Below, one piece after another: positions 46,941 through 61,500 of a stretch of DNA of 64,000 nucleotides. Location: contig SCFE01000034.1 in assembly GCA_004352715.1 (NCBI GenBank), positions 431,100 through 495,099 of the forward strand. The letters run 5' to 3'. This DNA is from Hofstenia miamia (taxonomy: Eukaryota > Xenacoelomorpha > Acoela). Position numbers and translations under genes: made by a program. Positions within the stretch are counted from its first letter, which is position 1. The number at the start of each line of letters is the position of its first letter. The notes beneath the pieces were generated by a model, which did no database searches, had not been told where the DNA came from, and was given only the letters and a program-made list of their open reading frames with translations.

Positions 46941-47927
46941 ACATCCTGTAATTACTATCTTCTTTTAGCTTACTTTTGTTTCAGAAGAATTTTTCAACAA
47001 TTTTTTCAAAAAGTTCTGTGAAGTAAATTTTTAGTAGCAAATCAGCTTTTTAAGTACGCGGTAGTCAGGTGTTAAAGATGTATGAATATAACACGTTAAT
47101 GTTAGTTTTTATCAGTAATAGCTGGTGGAATTATATGTTGTGGTCACTCACAACGCAATTGTAGTTAAAGGAAATTATCAGAACTTTCACTTAAAGATAA
47201 CAATTATAATTGTCATCAAGATAAATTTTAGACTAATGTCGAACACTTAAATTATTTTAAGCGTCCTTTAGCCTCGCAGATATAAGCATACGCAACCTAC
47301 ATCATCCAGGAACAAGGGGAATACATAATACGTAATAGTCTTTACTGTCATTGGCCCCACTAATGACGTTTAAGATCCGATTCATACGAGACTGTTTTTG
47401 GAGAAGGTTCTTACAACATAAATTTTTTAATTACACCTAATTATTTTTATTTCTTGTAGTTGAATTTATTCACCGTGTGTATTCCGCCCACGTCCTCATC
47501 GTCTGAAGGGGTCTTTTCAGATGCCTCAGTGATACTTGGAAAGCGACGTTAACAACTTTCCCCATCGATTGTTAACGATCAACTTTTTTGCACTAATAGC
47601 ATGTTTTAAATATTACTGCTATTCTGTTTGCATTTATTTTTGTAATTCATGTACATTTTCATATTGAGTATTTACTTTTCTTCTGGTCATGTCGAGTAAG
47701 TGAATTGATAGTCGGGTCGTATCGGGTAAAGGAATAAATTGTTGGTTCGGTTGATCAAATTGTGTATCGGTTCCGGTCTGGTACAGGTCTTTTATTAAAT
47801 GCCCTTCACTGGACGTAGGTGTAAGTTTTTATAACCGCATTGAACCGCATCCGCATGTTTGTTAGGAAAATTTATCCGCACCAGCAACACACCCTCTATT
47901 TTCTAAATATCGACTGTCGATTACTCG
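46941..47927. other. non-coding, nothing recognised
   Basis: AT-rich. The patch 47690-47790 has GGGTCGTATCGGGTAAAGG-like motifs reminiscent of hAT subterminal repeats but no ends. Confidence 0.4.
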
Positions 47928-50252
47928 TACAAGTATTTAAACCAAAAAATGTCAATCACCGAATTGACTTTCTATTAATTTTGTTTAATTGAATCGATGA
48001 TGTCAACTGTTACGCCATTCCATAAATTATAAGCCCTTGATTTTACTTTGTAAATATAAGCTAATTTTGATAATGAAAAATTAAAATATGGGTCATATTC
48101 TACAGATAATAAACATAAATATTTTAGTTAGAATAGAGCCTTAATCTACATTATACTTATAGGTGTAGGCATGATTTATGTAAAAAATTATATATTTTTC
48201 GAGTATGCATTTTACTCCTTATTTGAATGTAATCAGATATCGATACGGAATAAAAACGAAACATTTGTTTTTAACAAGCAATTCGATTTAGCTAAGAACA
48301 AATATAGATGCAGAAAATTAAGTGTGACCTAGGAAACACTACACGTGATAACTTTGGAATAGTGATCCAGAAGCATATCGAAAACCTTCAGTATAAGTCT
48401 CTCAAGACAAATTGCGTCACATTCCAATTCCTCATGGTTATTAAATTCCACTTCCCTCAGCTGAGTCTTAATATCTGACTAAATTAAGATATGGATTAAA
48501 ATGCATACTCGAAACATTTTCTACATAAATCACGGCTACAAGTATAAGTAGTATGTAGCTTAACACTCTATTGTAACTATGATATGTAGAATATCAAAAT
48601 CGACCAAATATGACAAATATTTTAATTTTTCATAATCAAAGTTAGCCTGTAAGCAATATTCACAAAATAAGGCCCAGAATTTAGAATTTATGCAACAGCG
48701 TAATATATTTATTATATAGATTTCGTAGTACAATTAATATGGTATTGGTTTAGTATTACACATGTAATAAAATAAAAATGTCAATCCGCACTGCATCGCC
48801 CCCATGTTCATCTTTGATTTTAATATTCAGTTCCACCTAAAACATATTTTCACTTATCATCAACATAGAACATTTTTATTTTGCAGATATGAACATAGAA
48901 ATCTAAAATATTTTTTTTCAAGATGCCCGAAGTCTGAAAAGTGCCTTTTTTACTGCAGCCACTAATGACATTCTAATTGTCCGGTTTTTTGCAGAATTAT
49001 AATCAATACACATGAATTTGTCACCATCTAATCAGAATTTCCATATGTGCCGAAAAATGGTGTAGAAATNNNNNTACAAGTATTTAAACCAAAAAATGTC
49101 AATCACCGAATTGACTTTCTATTAATTTTGTTTAATTGAATCGATGATGTCAACTGTTACGCCATTCCATAAATTATAAGCCCTTGATTTTACTTTGTAA
49201 ATATAAGCTAATTTTGATAATGAAAAATTAAAATATGGGTCATATTTTACAGATAATAAACATAAATATTTTAGTTAGAATAGAGCCTTAATCTACATTA
49301 TACTTATAGGTGTAGGCATGATTTATGTAAAAAATTATATATTTTTCGAGTATGCATTTTACTCCTTATTTGAATGTAATCAGATATCGATACGGAATAA
49401 AAACGAAACATTTGTTTTTAACAAGCAATTCGATTTAGCTAAGAACAAATATAGATGCAGAAAATTAAGTGTGACCTAGGAAACACTACACGTGATAACT
49501 TTGGAATAGTGATCCAGAAGCATATCGAAAACCTTCAGTATAAGTCTCTCAAGACAAATTGCGTCACATTCCAATTCCTCATGGTTATTAAATTCCACTT
49601 CCCTCAGCTGAGTCTTAATATCTGACTAAATTAAGATATGGATTAAAATGCATACTCGAAACATTTTCTACATAAATCACGGCTACAAGTATAAGTAGTA
49701 TGTAGCTTAACACTCTATTGTAACTATGATATGTAGAATATCAAAATCGACCAAATATGACCAATATTTTAATTTTTCATAATCAAAGTTAGCCTGTAAG
49801 CAATATTCACAAAATAAGGCCCAGAATTTAGAATTTATGCAACAGCGTAATATATTTATTATATAGATTTCGTAGTACAATTAATATGGTATTGGTTTAG
49901 TACTACACATTTAATAAAATAAAAATGTCAATCCGCACTGCATCGCACCCACGTTCATCTTTGATTTATCATTGTCAACGTTTTGATTATAGAGTACCTA
50001 TTTTAATATTCAGTTCCACCTAAAACGTATTTTCACTTATCATCAACATAGAACATTTTTATTTTGCAGATATGAACATAGAAATCTAAAATATTTTTTT
50101 TCAAGATGCCCGAAGTCTGAAAAGTGCCTTTTTTACTGCAGCCACTAATGACATTCTAATTGTCCGGTTTTTTGCAGAATTATAATCAATACACATGAAT
50201 TTGTCACCATCTAATCAGAATTTCCATATGTGCCGAAAAATGGTGTAGAAAT
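47928..50252. repeat. 1.15-kb duplication around a 5-N gap
   Basis: 47928-49069 (1142 bp) and 49075-50252 (1178 bp) are near-identical and differ mainly by about 36 extra bases near 49967 in the second copy. They are separated by five Ns at 49070-49074. The arrangement indicates both alleles placed in series. No coding frame is present in either. Confidence 0.92.
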
Positions 50253-51634
50253 TATTGAAGAAAGAGATTTTAAAGTCCTTTAATTGCTAAGAGTTCATTG
50301 AGTAACGGGTTTAAATTCACAGTTTGTCAGACACGACATCTTTTTTGTTCGTTATCTATTTAATTTGTAGCACCGCATTGAGTTTTAAGGAACAAGGAAA
50401 TGAATGCATTTAAATGTTTTGCTTTGACTTTATATCATGTTATCTGAAATAAACAGAATCTTGTATAATATACATGGTTTAGATGCTGCCGGGTGGCAAA
50501 AAGTGTATTTTTTACATAAAAACGTTTTATCTTTTAAAGCAATGTTTTTTGCTCTTAGACAGACTCACCCCAATGTACTAAAATTTTGCTGAAAACACAT
50601 GTAGCAGCAAACATTGAATTATGATAATATGAATTTTTCGTTTCATAAATGTAAACAAAGCGCAACATTTGCTATTTTTTCAGTAGGAAATCGAGTATGA
50701 CAGTACGAATGGACGAAATCCAAAAATTATTTTCATAAAATTCTATATAAATTTGGAAAAACATTTTAAAAAAGCATTGCAAAAAACAGTTGTTTTAAAC
50801 ATTGTTTGAAACATGTTGTAACAGGTTCTGTTTAAAATCTGCCAACCCTGTGCATATGTGATTTGCCCTATTGTTAATTGTTGTTTCACTTAAATCAGCT
50901 TTTTGGCGGATGATTGTATGTATTATCATTATCATTAAATAACTGCTGTTTCTGCTCGCAAAATTGTTGTAGATTAAAGGAAAAAAATTTCAAGCATCTC
51001 TATGAATTTGTGTTGACAGACGTTGTGGCGAAAACGGTAACCGAGTAATTGAGGCAATGGAAAAGAGTGAGAATCGTTGAAAACGAAGAAATGATCAGCA
51101 GTTTGCTCTAAAATATTTCCAACTGGTGATTGCCAATTATTAGTACAAACTACTCGCTGTAACAATATGTTGTTTTTGCCATCAAAACATTTCAAAATTT
51201 GGAAATATTTGCAACCCAATTTACTGACAGACACCATAGTTTAACCGGGTTGAGATTGTAAAACCCAATCTGACCTTAAGCAAAAGTAACAAAATTAAAA
51301 TATGTATAATTGAATACTTCAACCCGACTCGTTGATACGAGCCGCATCCGAACCTTTTTACAAAAATCGCTTACAAGATGCCATACGAATTTACTCACTT
51401 AACTTTTCATGGCAGCCTCTCAATAAATATTCCATTTATTTAGAGAATATTTCCTAGAATGTCTAAACTTTGCTTTGATATTTGTAACAATGTTTATTTT
51501 GCTAGCAAATAATATAATTTTTTATTCTGCTGTAGCTGTTATCGAGCGATTTGTTTATGGGGAGGATTATACTGAGTGAATTTTAAGTATACAAATACTG
51601 ATGCGATCCATTCAGAAGTGGTTTTGCCAATAGC
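50253..51634. other. non-coding, nothing supported
   Basis: A minus-strand frame of 87 codons (50974-51237) is cysteine-containing and moderately complex, but it has no recognisable motif, homologue or splice context. I do not call it a gene. Confidence 0.4.
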
Positions 51635-51721
51635 GTGAAGCGGTGTTTATGATTAGGCGCAAGCGAGGACTACTCTGCGATTGGCGCAAAGTGCCGTGCC
51701 TCCATTTCATAAACACTTAAC
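51635..51721. mobile_element. possible short MITE
   Basis: GTGAAGCGGTGTTTATGATT on the left and, reverse-complemented, GTTAAGTGTTTATGAAATGG on the right are similar inverted ends around a G+C-richer 40-bp core with two GGCGCAA motifs. No target duplication was established. Confidence 0.35.
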
Positions 51722-54700
51722 TGTGTGGCTGGTGGCGTATGTAAACAACACCTAGCGTTGATTCGCGTGGCTTATTTGAGTAAACACTTCATCAAACACT
51801 TATCAATGGATACTTAATTTTAACGCTCTGTAAGTAATTTAATGTTGTAAAAGCTAAAATTAAAAAATTATTTAAATTTTTTATACTAACTTTCAAATTT
51901 ATTTTAGTTGATTACACTATTTTTTTATAAGAATTACATAAATCGAGCCCAACCAATGATTCTTAATAATTTAGTCAATATGAGCCTACAATATTCTTAC
52001 ATGATTCTTAAATATCTGCTGTTCAAATAGTATTTATAAGAATAAATCAATATTTGAAAGGTAAAAATTTTTATACACCCAAATCTCAAATGCAGGAACT
52101 ATGAAAAACTAATTTTTTAAGCAAGTACTGTATATACTTTCAGATCAAATGACACAAAATTCAACCCCATATCTACATGTATGTGATCTTCCCCGATATA
52201 ACCCTCTGTATCATTATCGTAGATCATGTGATATTTATGGAGATGCTCGTGTATTAATTAGTCTTTCCTGTGTGCCACCCGTTCTCATATTTTCAATCTC
52301 GGGCTGAGTCTTAAATAATTCTATAAATTTAGAGAATTTTAGGCCTTGCGATTCTTATAATAAGCAGCCTTATAAAAGAGAAAGAGTGTGATACATTTTG
52401 AGAGTGGCCATGTCATTTAATCATGTACACTCAAATCTTGTATGAAGAAACTCAAATTTTCCATAACGAGATTTACAAATGAGTAATTATGAAATACTTC
52501 GCATCAACTGAACTTTTTAACAATGTTACACGAAATCTCTACAACCTTATTCCATTTATGCCTAATATTATTTTTTTCTTTTTATATTGAAATGCAGATA
52601 CACTTGTTTTGTTATCTCCTATTATGATACTAGAAAATGTACTGTGTTTTCCTAAATTCTGTTTTAAATTAATGCCTAGCATAATCGTCATACACTGGAT
52701 AAGTATTATCATTAAAATACTTAAGTTCACAAGAATAGATGGAGCAATAGACATTAGGCATTCGATTATGTTTCTCATAATTCATATTTCTATTGTCATT
52801 TATATTCATACTATTTTATTTGCAAAAGGCGGGAATTCCATGGAAAAAATAACAGATTGGTTAGGTCTGTTTCTACCGAAATTTATTCGATTACTTCCTT
52901 TATTTTTTATTCTTACTATGTCCTAATACTAAATGAGGAATGCTTTCATCAAGATATTTAAGTTAGTTTGACCTGATGTATTTGATTCATTGATGATTTT
53001 AGCAATATTTTTTTCTTGCCTGGATCTTTTTAGTATTTTGATTTTTACCAGTATTTGACATTTACTGCATTACTAGTAGTGAGTATGAATCAAAACTATT
53101 AGTATAAGGAAATAATTTTTTTCAAAGCTAATTCAATTTCTAAAATGAAATGTATATCGAATAAATTACTATTTTTATGTTTACCAAGGTTATCTATCAA
53201 ATTGCATATGATTTGTAGACAACTTCAGACAAATGTTGCAATGAAAATAATCATTCAGGATCGGCACTCATTGACAAAATGTTATTCATATAAAACAAGA
53301 AGTCTCAATATGAAAATGATTAGGATTCTACGGGGACTAAAATTTTATTGGCCGCATCCCCATGTCTTCCCATTTTGCTGGGTTCGCATCGCGTCCCATA
53401 TCTGTCTAATAATGATTGCATGTGTTTTATAGAATGACTTCTATTTTGGCTAAGATTGGAAAGTATGTAATATTCTTAAATCCTTGGTCCCAGTATTTTT
53501 CATTTATGGTCATACTTCCATGTTAGTTCTCCTGAAATATTTAGTAAATCCTATCTTGTGAATGCATTGATGATATTAGACCTTAAGAATTTTTCATTTG
53601 ATATTGGCATTAAATTTGAGTTTATTGGTATTAAATTCAAGACCCTGACTGCACATTGCACACTGAGTAGAAATTTTCTATTAATCAGTTCACATTAAAG
53701 CTGAAAGACATTAACACATGAATGTCTTTGTAAAGGGAATTGAAATAAATGCAATTTTTGTCTTGTACATTATAATTAAGACAATTTATTCTTTGCAGTT
53801 CAAAAGTGTTATTGACGTCTCCGCATGAGTGCTTATTAATTCTTATCAAGACTGCTGGATGCAAAGTAATTCCATCATTAAAGGGAAATTAAAAATCTCC
53901 AACAAAAATCACTTCCCACTGTTCCATCATTAAAGAGACGTTGATAATATATAATTGGGCTTTGATTTCCTGAGGGTATATTTGTCAGCCATGTCGGTTA
54001 TGAATGGCCTCTCTTCCAAAAACACTCCCCATCCGTCAATATTGTATAAGCGCAACTGTCAAATTGTTCCATTTATACAATTCGTCGCCTTTGATGTTTT
54101 TGTTTGGATATTTTTCTTTTTTTATGCCTGTTCAGGTAAAATTCCAAAGAAATTACAATTTCTAGACTGTATCACTATGTTTTAGTTAATTATCTCCTAA
54201 AGTAATTTTCCTGCAATTTTGTGGAAATTATTCCAATGAAGCTACCGTAAACTCCGTCATAAAAGAAAAGACCCCTTAAATTATAAAGCAAAACTAATAT
54301 GTAGCATATCTTCGCCGCATGAGATGTTCTTATACAAAGTATAAGTTCTAAAACCAAAAAAAAATCTATTTGTAGTTTGTTCAAACAAAAATATTTTGGG
54401 TAGAAACATAAAAAATTCATTAAGGGTACTGCATTTGACTAAAGCAGCATCCCATCCCGTGACCACAAACTCCAAATAAAATTGTATACTTTACACTACC
54501 CTTTTTGACCACATTTAGTTTAATTTAGATTTTATTGAGTTTAGATTTTCTTCCTCGGTGTATAAGAACCCCGCTTAAGTTTGGTTCTAAATTGTGGTTG
54601 TGAAGAGGGGTTTAATACGCCTAACTTTAAGTAAGTCTTGAAACTATTTTTTGTACTAAATCGTTAATCGTTTACTATTGCATTTATACTTGTTTAAAAA

Positions 54701-57700
54701 CCTAATGTTTCAATATGCTTTTCCATTACTTTTGCCAACGTCATTTCAAAAAGTGCATCTTTTTCCGATTGTTTGTTATACTAGTATGAATTTTCAATTT
54801 CACTCACTGAGGCTAGATTTCTCATTAACTGTCATATATTCAAATATCCCACTTTATTTGTCTGGATGAAATATGATATTGTCATAAAAACAAGTGCCAC
54901 GAAATCAAGTTTAGTGGCCGATTGCATAATTTCAAAATCCATTGAATATTTTGTTGTGCTTTTAGGTTGAGCCGCTGTGAGGGTTTGGCTCATTAGTTTT
55001 CGCTAAGCGGATTTTTTATAAATAATTTAAGTTTGTCCAGCCTTTTGTAGATTGATGAAGCTGTTTTCCATATAATCACATCCTGCTGTATACCGGCTTA
55101 TTGAAACATTGTTTTTATTCTAAGCAAGTTCAGGAGGAGGAGGAGGAATTTTTCGTCTTAATTTCAAACAAGAATTGCAAATGGACCATATCAAATTTAC
55201 GTATTAAGAAAATCACATATTGCTTACAACCCACAAGGCCAAGCCCACATTCATAATAATACAAAATTATAAAATTGAAGAACTTTGAAATCAATTTTTA
55301 CTTAATGATAAAAATTAAACACAATACACTTCTCTTATTTTTTGAAGTTGAACAAACCCGAATCTTAAGTTTTTTATTGTAGTTTAATGTTGAAGTGGCC
55401 TTTGATGTCATGGGGATATTAGATAGATACTATCAGTTACTGAGAGTTTTACGTTTTTCTCATTGTAATCATTGATCAATTATAGCCCAAAGTCTACCAA
55501 AATTAATTGAAACTCAATTAATTGGCAATTATTAGTCACAATTTATTGATTTACATGAGCCTCATTATTAAAAAATTGCATGTAGTTTGCTTTCAAATAA
55601 ATATAAAAGAATGGCCAATAAATCTTGAAATGTAATTTTCATGAAAATTATCGAGAGATTTTAATAGAAATTGCAATGAAATATCATTTTAGATGCTTAA
55701 AATATCTTTCATTTATGCGTTTTATGGTATTATAAATCAGATTTAGCATTAATATTTCCATATTTAAGATGCAAATTAATTGCAATAATTGATTGTGCGA
55801 GTGTTTAAAATTCAATTAATTGATTAATAGGATCCCAATAATTTTTCGTAGGTCTTGTTTTAGAACTTTTCCAGTTTTGTATTGACTTAGACACATGATA
55901 TCTATTTACTAGTATGTTTAAGAAAAATTGTGTTTTTCATTTCTTAAATATAGACTAAGTTTCAATGCTATTTGTCTATTTAAAATTAATATATATATAT
56001 AAACACAGTGCTTTTGCCTAACTTTTTCAGGACAGCCACGTCAATTTCGATGACATTTGTGTTTTTGACTGGTTAATGTATAAACAATCAAAGACTTAAT
56101 ACGTCTGCCATTGGGAATCGGGCGTTATTATCTCCCCTAATAAATTCAACAATTGCATTAAAATTGATCGATACACAATGCTAAACAATTCATTGAACAT
56201 TGTTTATGTTGCCGACATCAACAAAGCTAATATTGTAAAGCTTTGAAATGAGATGGGCTTTTGTTTTCAATTTTCCCATAACAGTCCTAATTTTACAATC
56301 AACTCAAGAATAAATTGACGAATAATTTTGGTAAACAAAAATAGTTGTATTCGCCATTTTATAATCACACCATTTAATTTTGGCACTTTTGCGTTATTTG
56401 CCCACTCAAATAATTGCACAAAATATGCTAGTTTGTCAATATAATAATTATAGCTCTAACTCCAACCCTAACCGCCTAAGGAAACCCTAAACGCCTACCC
56501 AGACCACGCTAGTAGGAATATGCAAATTTATTATCAGTAATTTCCAATATAAATTATAAAATAATTATAATATACTACTATTAATATGCTAATTAGTGGC
56601 TTAAACACGGGCTTTTGTTTGTTTACACAGTATTTATAAGATTTAACAGTGCTTATTCATTCTACACAGCGCCTTTTTCCTCACATCTTTTCACATATTT
56701 ACTTTGTTTTTATTATTCAAAATGTATTTCTTTTCATTGATTCGACTCTGCTATGATGAAAAATATAGTATAATGTTAGGCTTATAGTTTGGGTTAAGAT
56801 TAGGGTAAGGCTAGAGTTTAGCTTAACGTTAGAGTTGTTTTGGGGTAGGGTTAAGGTTATTATTATTATGTTGATAAATTAGCAATTTTTGAATTGTTAA
56901 ATTTGAGATTGTAATCTTCAAAAATGATTTATTTGTCCTATACTGTTATTTTAATGCTGCTAAAAGGATTTTGCAAATTTCAATGCTCTTTTATTCCTTG
57001 ATGATCTCTCATATGCAATGTCTTTCGACATAGGAGCAGGTTTCATTGGCTCTTCATTAGGCAGCATTGATTGTGCAAAGTACGACCCACACTTGATTGA
57101 TGATAATTGAATCGAAGATTTTTGGATCTTAAGGATTCAGCAAAGAAAGTAATTTTTCAATATAAGTAGAAATTTAGATGCCTACTCTAGTGCTGTTAGT
57201 TAGTAATGACATAATAGCAAAAGTTTTTCCATTTAACCGAGTTTGAATGTTGTTACCACATTATTTCTGAAATTGTTGTATGTCATTTTGCATTTAAGCA
57301 TTTGAATATGAGGAAATTTTTTTTCATAATCACTTTTCAAATCTGCGTTCAATAGATTGCTTTTATAAACAAAGGGCAAATTTTGTTTAATTGGTGGATA
57401 ATCGTTTATAATGGGACAAAGTGTTGTGAAAAAATTAAAATCCGTTATTACAATAAAATGTAATACTTTTGTCCTTTGTCGTTAATGATGTAACAAGTTA
57501 CACATTTCGTCTGCCTTAAAACATTCCCATTTAATGACGTATTTCTCTTTACAAGTGTATATTCTTTAAAATTGATTAAGGAAGTTACATAATTCAAAGC
57601 AGTTTATTTTCTACTGCTGAATTTTTTATTGTAATGACATTTTCTCACAGACAGCCTTGCCTCTAATTTTGCTGTTAAGAATGAAGTTGTCATGTTTTAC

Positions 57701-59571
57701 GTGGCCTCATATTTTGACAAGTAATTTAATTGTTACGCCTGTTGAGATACCTGCATCTACCAGCATGCTCCACATGATTGTCACCGGAGCTGGATACTAG
57801 TTAATTGTTTACGTCTGGTGCTATAACGCGTTAATTTTCTTGAAAATAAACATCGTGAATAATACTATACACAAACTACTTATTTATTAGACTGGACTTC
57901 ACAGTGCTGGCTCCAATAACGCTGAAACGTGTAAACATACATTTTGATAAAATTGCCTTTCAGATTCATTGCTTGTTCCGTTGTTCTTTGCTTGAATTTA
58001 AGTTACTACTACGTTTAAAACAATATCACATATATAATACAATATTCAAAACTGGATCCGATTAATATATGCCTCGGGAATTACTGTAGGGTTATGTGGA
58101 ATCTTCTTGTCCAATATGATCTAATTGTTTCCTTTACAGGGAACAGATTTTTGACTAAGTGTGTCAGTGAGTCTCTAGCTATAACTGCAGAGGCCGGATT
58201 TTGTTGAATTATAAAATCGCAACAACTAATGCAACTTTATATGATTTTTCCAATACGCAGTTTTTGTGGTGTTATTTATTAATTCGTAAAATGACGCAGC
58301 AATCGGTCAATTCCGCTTTCATTCAAGCAGAAGGGACAACCAATCAGCAATTAAATCGTGCTGCCCGCGTTTTTTGCCTTGTTTCACTTTCAGTCTAAGA
58401 GAGAACCACATCCAAATACCTTTGTTAGTGGCCTTTATGATAGCTGTCGGTTGGTCTTTTATCGAGTTAGGTAACAAGGTTTTTTGTTCTTTGTCGAATA
58501 TATGGGAATTGGTCAACTAAAGAATGAGTTTATTGTTATCAGCAGCAAAACTTTGCATAATTTCCGTAACAATTGTGAAACTTCATTGAATCTTTAAAAA
58601 AATAGTTTGATTTCATGTCTTATAAGAACAAATTGACAAATGTATTGTCAAAAAACCCGAAGAATGAAAAAATCAAAAAATTTGTTTAAGTCAATTCCGG
58701 AAAGATAAATGGCACACCAGAAGAAAATCTAGAATACGTTGGTTTCGGTGAATATTGAATGCATATTTTCTGTCTTAAATGATGTGTTGTCGCTTAAATG
58801 TCAAAGAAATCCCTATAGGGACCGGTAATGGTAACTCGTCTAATGAAGTTATTATACAATTAGGTGATGACCAGGAAGTAGAATGCCGCGAAAAGCAAAC
58901 ATTGGCTTCCGTAATTTTTCTGAAATTCTATTAGCTGCTGATTTGCTGATTATAAACAATTCTTAGAAGTTCAACTCAATGCGCGCAATTTGCCAAATAT
59001 TTTGTCACCAATGCCGAAAAAATCAATTACACTACGAAAACGTTACCCCAAAAATTCTCGAATGTGTTATTTTCTGAATGTGCTTATAAGCAGGGTTCGA
59101 AATTGGCTCGGGTTGGGTTTGGGCCGAAATCTCATGAGCCATTATGGGCTTAATATTTTGTGTTAAATTTTATACTTATGTTTGCTCCCTAAAAAACATT
59201 GCCAACTTGTTTGATAAAGAAAATGATTAATTTATGGGTCTTAGTAGTTATAATGGAAAGGAATTTTCGGGCTACCGGGGAGAGCTGTTTAGCTGGGGGC
59301 CTTGCATAAATTTAAAAGGAAATTGAGTCAAGCTAACAGTATTATTTCAAATGACTCTGAATACCAGTGTTTCTTCACCTCTTAGTATTAATTGGAGCCG
59401 GGTATTCTTCGCTAATTCGACCCGTATTTAATTAACATAGAAATTTTAAGTTATGACAGAAGTGCTGAATACAATATTTTAACTCTCTACACACTATATG
59501 CCTTAAAATGTTAAATTCTACCGTCTTTTCTTAAGCGCTTACCACATGTGCATACATTTAGAAATCAATTT
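51722..59571. other. non-coding, unassigned 7.8 kb
   Basis: Long AT-rich stretch with short hydrophobic frames on both strands (for example 52609-52926 and 53145-53432) that carry no motif. Telomere-like CCCTAA/TTAGGG-type patches occur in opposite orientation at 56460-56510 and 56780-56860. An unpaired hAT-like terminus, CAGGGTTCGAAATTGGCTCG, lies at about 59092. Confidence 0.4.
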
Positions 59572-59692
59572 ATATATATATATATATATATNNNNNNNNN
59601 NNNNNNNNNNNNNNNNNNNNNNNNNNNNNNNNNNNNNNNNNNNNNNNNNNNNNNNNNNNNNNNNNNNNNNNNNNNNNNTATATATATATATA
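59572..59692. repeat. (TA)n around an 87-N gap
   Basis: Alternating TA flanks unknown bases 59592-59678. Frames crossing it are artefacts. Confidence 0.95.
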
Positions 59693-61189
59693 AATAACTT
59701 CTTATTATTTGTTCAAAAAGTAATTGGCAATTTTTAAAACAAAATTCTTTAAGAATTTTTTAAAACCTTCAAAAAGCCTCTAAAAGAATAAAAAATATGA
59801 ATAAAAAAAAAATTGTTGTAATAAAGAATTATAAGAGGTCCACTAATAAAAAAATAAGTTAATGCCTGCTTTTTTAAAATTATAACCTTTTCCCCAGTTC
59901 GGGGTAACATCATTTTATAAAAAAGAGGTGAATGGTGAATAAGATTTTTTGTTTAAAATTAGCAAAAAACTTTTTTTCGACTTGAAGAGAACGTAGTTAT
60001 GAATAATACTTTTTTTTAAAAAAAATGGAGCGGAGAATTTTACCGCCCCTCAAAAAACTTTTCTTAAAAATAAGTTTTAATATGTTTTATTCCCCAAATA
60101 ATATGCATTTTTCCTCTTCAGTAATTTTGCAACCAAGAATTAAGGGGAATTAATTGTTAAGCTTGTTAACAAAAACCGCGGATAAAAGACTAAGGAGACC
60201 ACTGGGAAATCTTCAGTAATGCTGTGCATGACTGCTAACAACCGTGAGACTGAAGAATTTGAGATATATATAATAACAGTGCAGAAAGCATATCAAATTT
60301 ATATAGTTCGATGGTGAAGGAAGTTTCAGTGGTTCAAAATGTATTTTTAAGTTTTCTTACAATGATTAGTCGTAATTTGAAAAAATTGTTTCAATTGACC
60401 AGTAATAATTGTGTATTTTGCAGTAAATGTATTGGAAATTTGAACCAATTTAAATTCTCCAAATCTCTTGAGAAATGTGGAAATTGTGAGTTATTGATAC
60501 ATTTCTTGGTGAATGTGAATATTTGTACTTGCGTATTGCTCTGCTCGAAGTACTTAAAGATATTAACTATTTTTTAGTGAAAATTATAATTAGTTTTAAA
60601 TTCATGATGGATAAATCACCCAAACCTCATTGAGCCTGTGCACAAATACAAGGTCGTTGTACTCAATGCTTTAGGGTCTAGACAATGGTGAACATTTATT
60701 TTATCATACGATGCTTTCAAATTTTTGATATCTTTTTTAGTTCGTGATTTATGGTCGCGTAATACTTTTTCAAAGCATCCATTACTGATTTGAAGAAATT
60801 CTTGCTAATTTAAGGCATTAAATTCTTTTTTCCACAATCACCATAAACGTTTGTGAATGAGGTACATTGTTAATCCATTATAACGCGTACGCCTAGTTAT
60901 CAAAGATCGTTTTCTCGAGAGTTGTATTTGGCAAATTTTGTTCAAAACATGCGATCTTGATTTACTTGACAAGGAAAATTATATTAATAATATTTATCAA
61001 ATAGGGAAACAACGAAAATAATTAAAGCAATATGGGAACTGAGGTAGCAGTGATAGAGAGTGATTTCATTATCTAAAAACACTTGAGAGGGCCAAGGAGC
61101 AATGCGGTAGATTATCATTAGTTGAGACTAGCTGTTCTATTGGAGAAGTATGTGGTGAGTGGGTAGGGTATCCACCTTGGATGGTAATA
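59693..61189. other. non-coding, nothing supported
   Basis: An 88-codon plus frame (60311-60577) with several cysteines is not recognised and has AT-driven composition. Confidence 0.4.
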
Positions 61190-61500
61190 GAAAGAACATT
61201 ACTGATATAATAAAAACATTCAAAGCAAGGGAGGCAAGCAACTTCAAGCTTGCTGTTTGTTAACTACTTATAATATTTTTAAAAGAACCAGCAGAAGATC
61301 AGTTATTCTAGGTAAAGCAATGATTAAGAATTGTAAAAGAAGAAAAGCAAACTTAGCAATGCCGTGCACAGGTTACAGGAAGACATACGATAGCATATCA
61401 CATGAGTGGGTGATAGCAAAAATTATAATTGGCGTGTACTGAGTCAAACTGCAATAAGTATCATAAAAAAACATTTACAAATCTTTGTAAATAGTATTAT
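61190..61500 (+). pseudogene. LINE reverse-transcriptase fragment
   Basis: A 61-codon frame (61257-61442) reads AMIKNCKRRKANLAM, a two-residue-diverged core, then YRKTYDSISHEWVI. It matches the palm segment of non-LTR reverse transcriptases usually written (W)IDYKKAYDSVPHSWI, preceded by the K-rich NCKKRKKNL stretch. Stops and short frames follow in register (the sequence after GVY resumes as VKLQ...KKHLQ-like). Only this segment survives; the FADD box, endonuclease and 3' end are absent. It is from a different LINE lineage than the fragment at 6945. Confidence 0.65.

Noticed and set aside
50974-51237. 87-codon minus-strand ORF with cysteines
   Set aside because: Better complexity than most, but no homology, no poly(A) signal and no splice sites; could be chance.
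52609-52926. 105-codon hydrophobic ORF
   Set aside because: Isoleucine-rich, overlaps an equally open antisense frame, no conserved pattern.
59092-59112. CAGGGTTCGAAATTGGCTCG as a hAT element start
   Set aside because: No inverted partner within several hundred bases, so kept only as a note.
60311-60577. 88-codon plus-strand ORF
   Set aside because: Cysteines are irregularly spaced and the composition follows the local AT bias.
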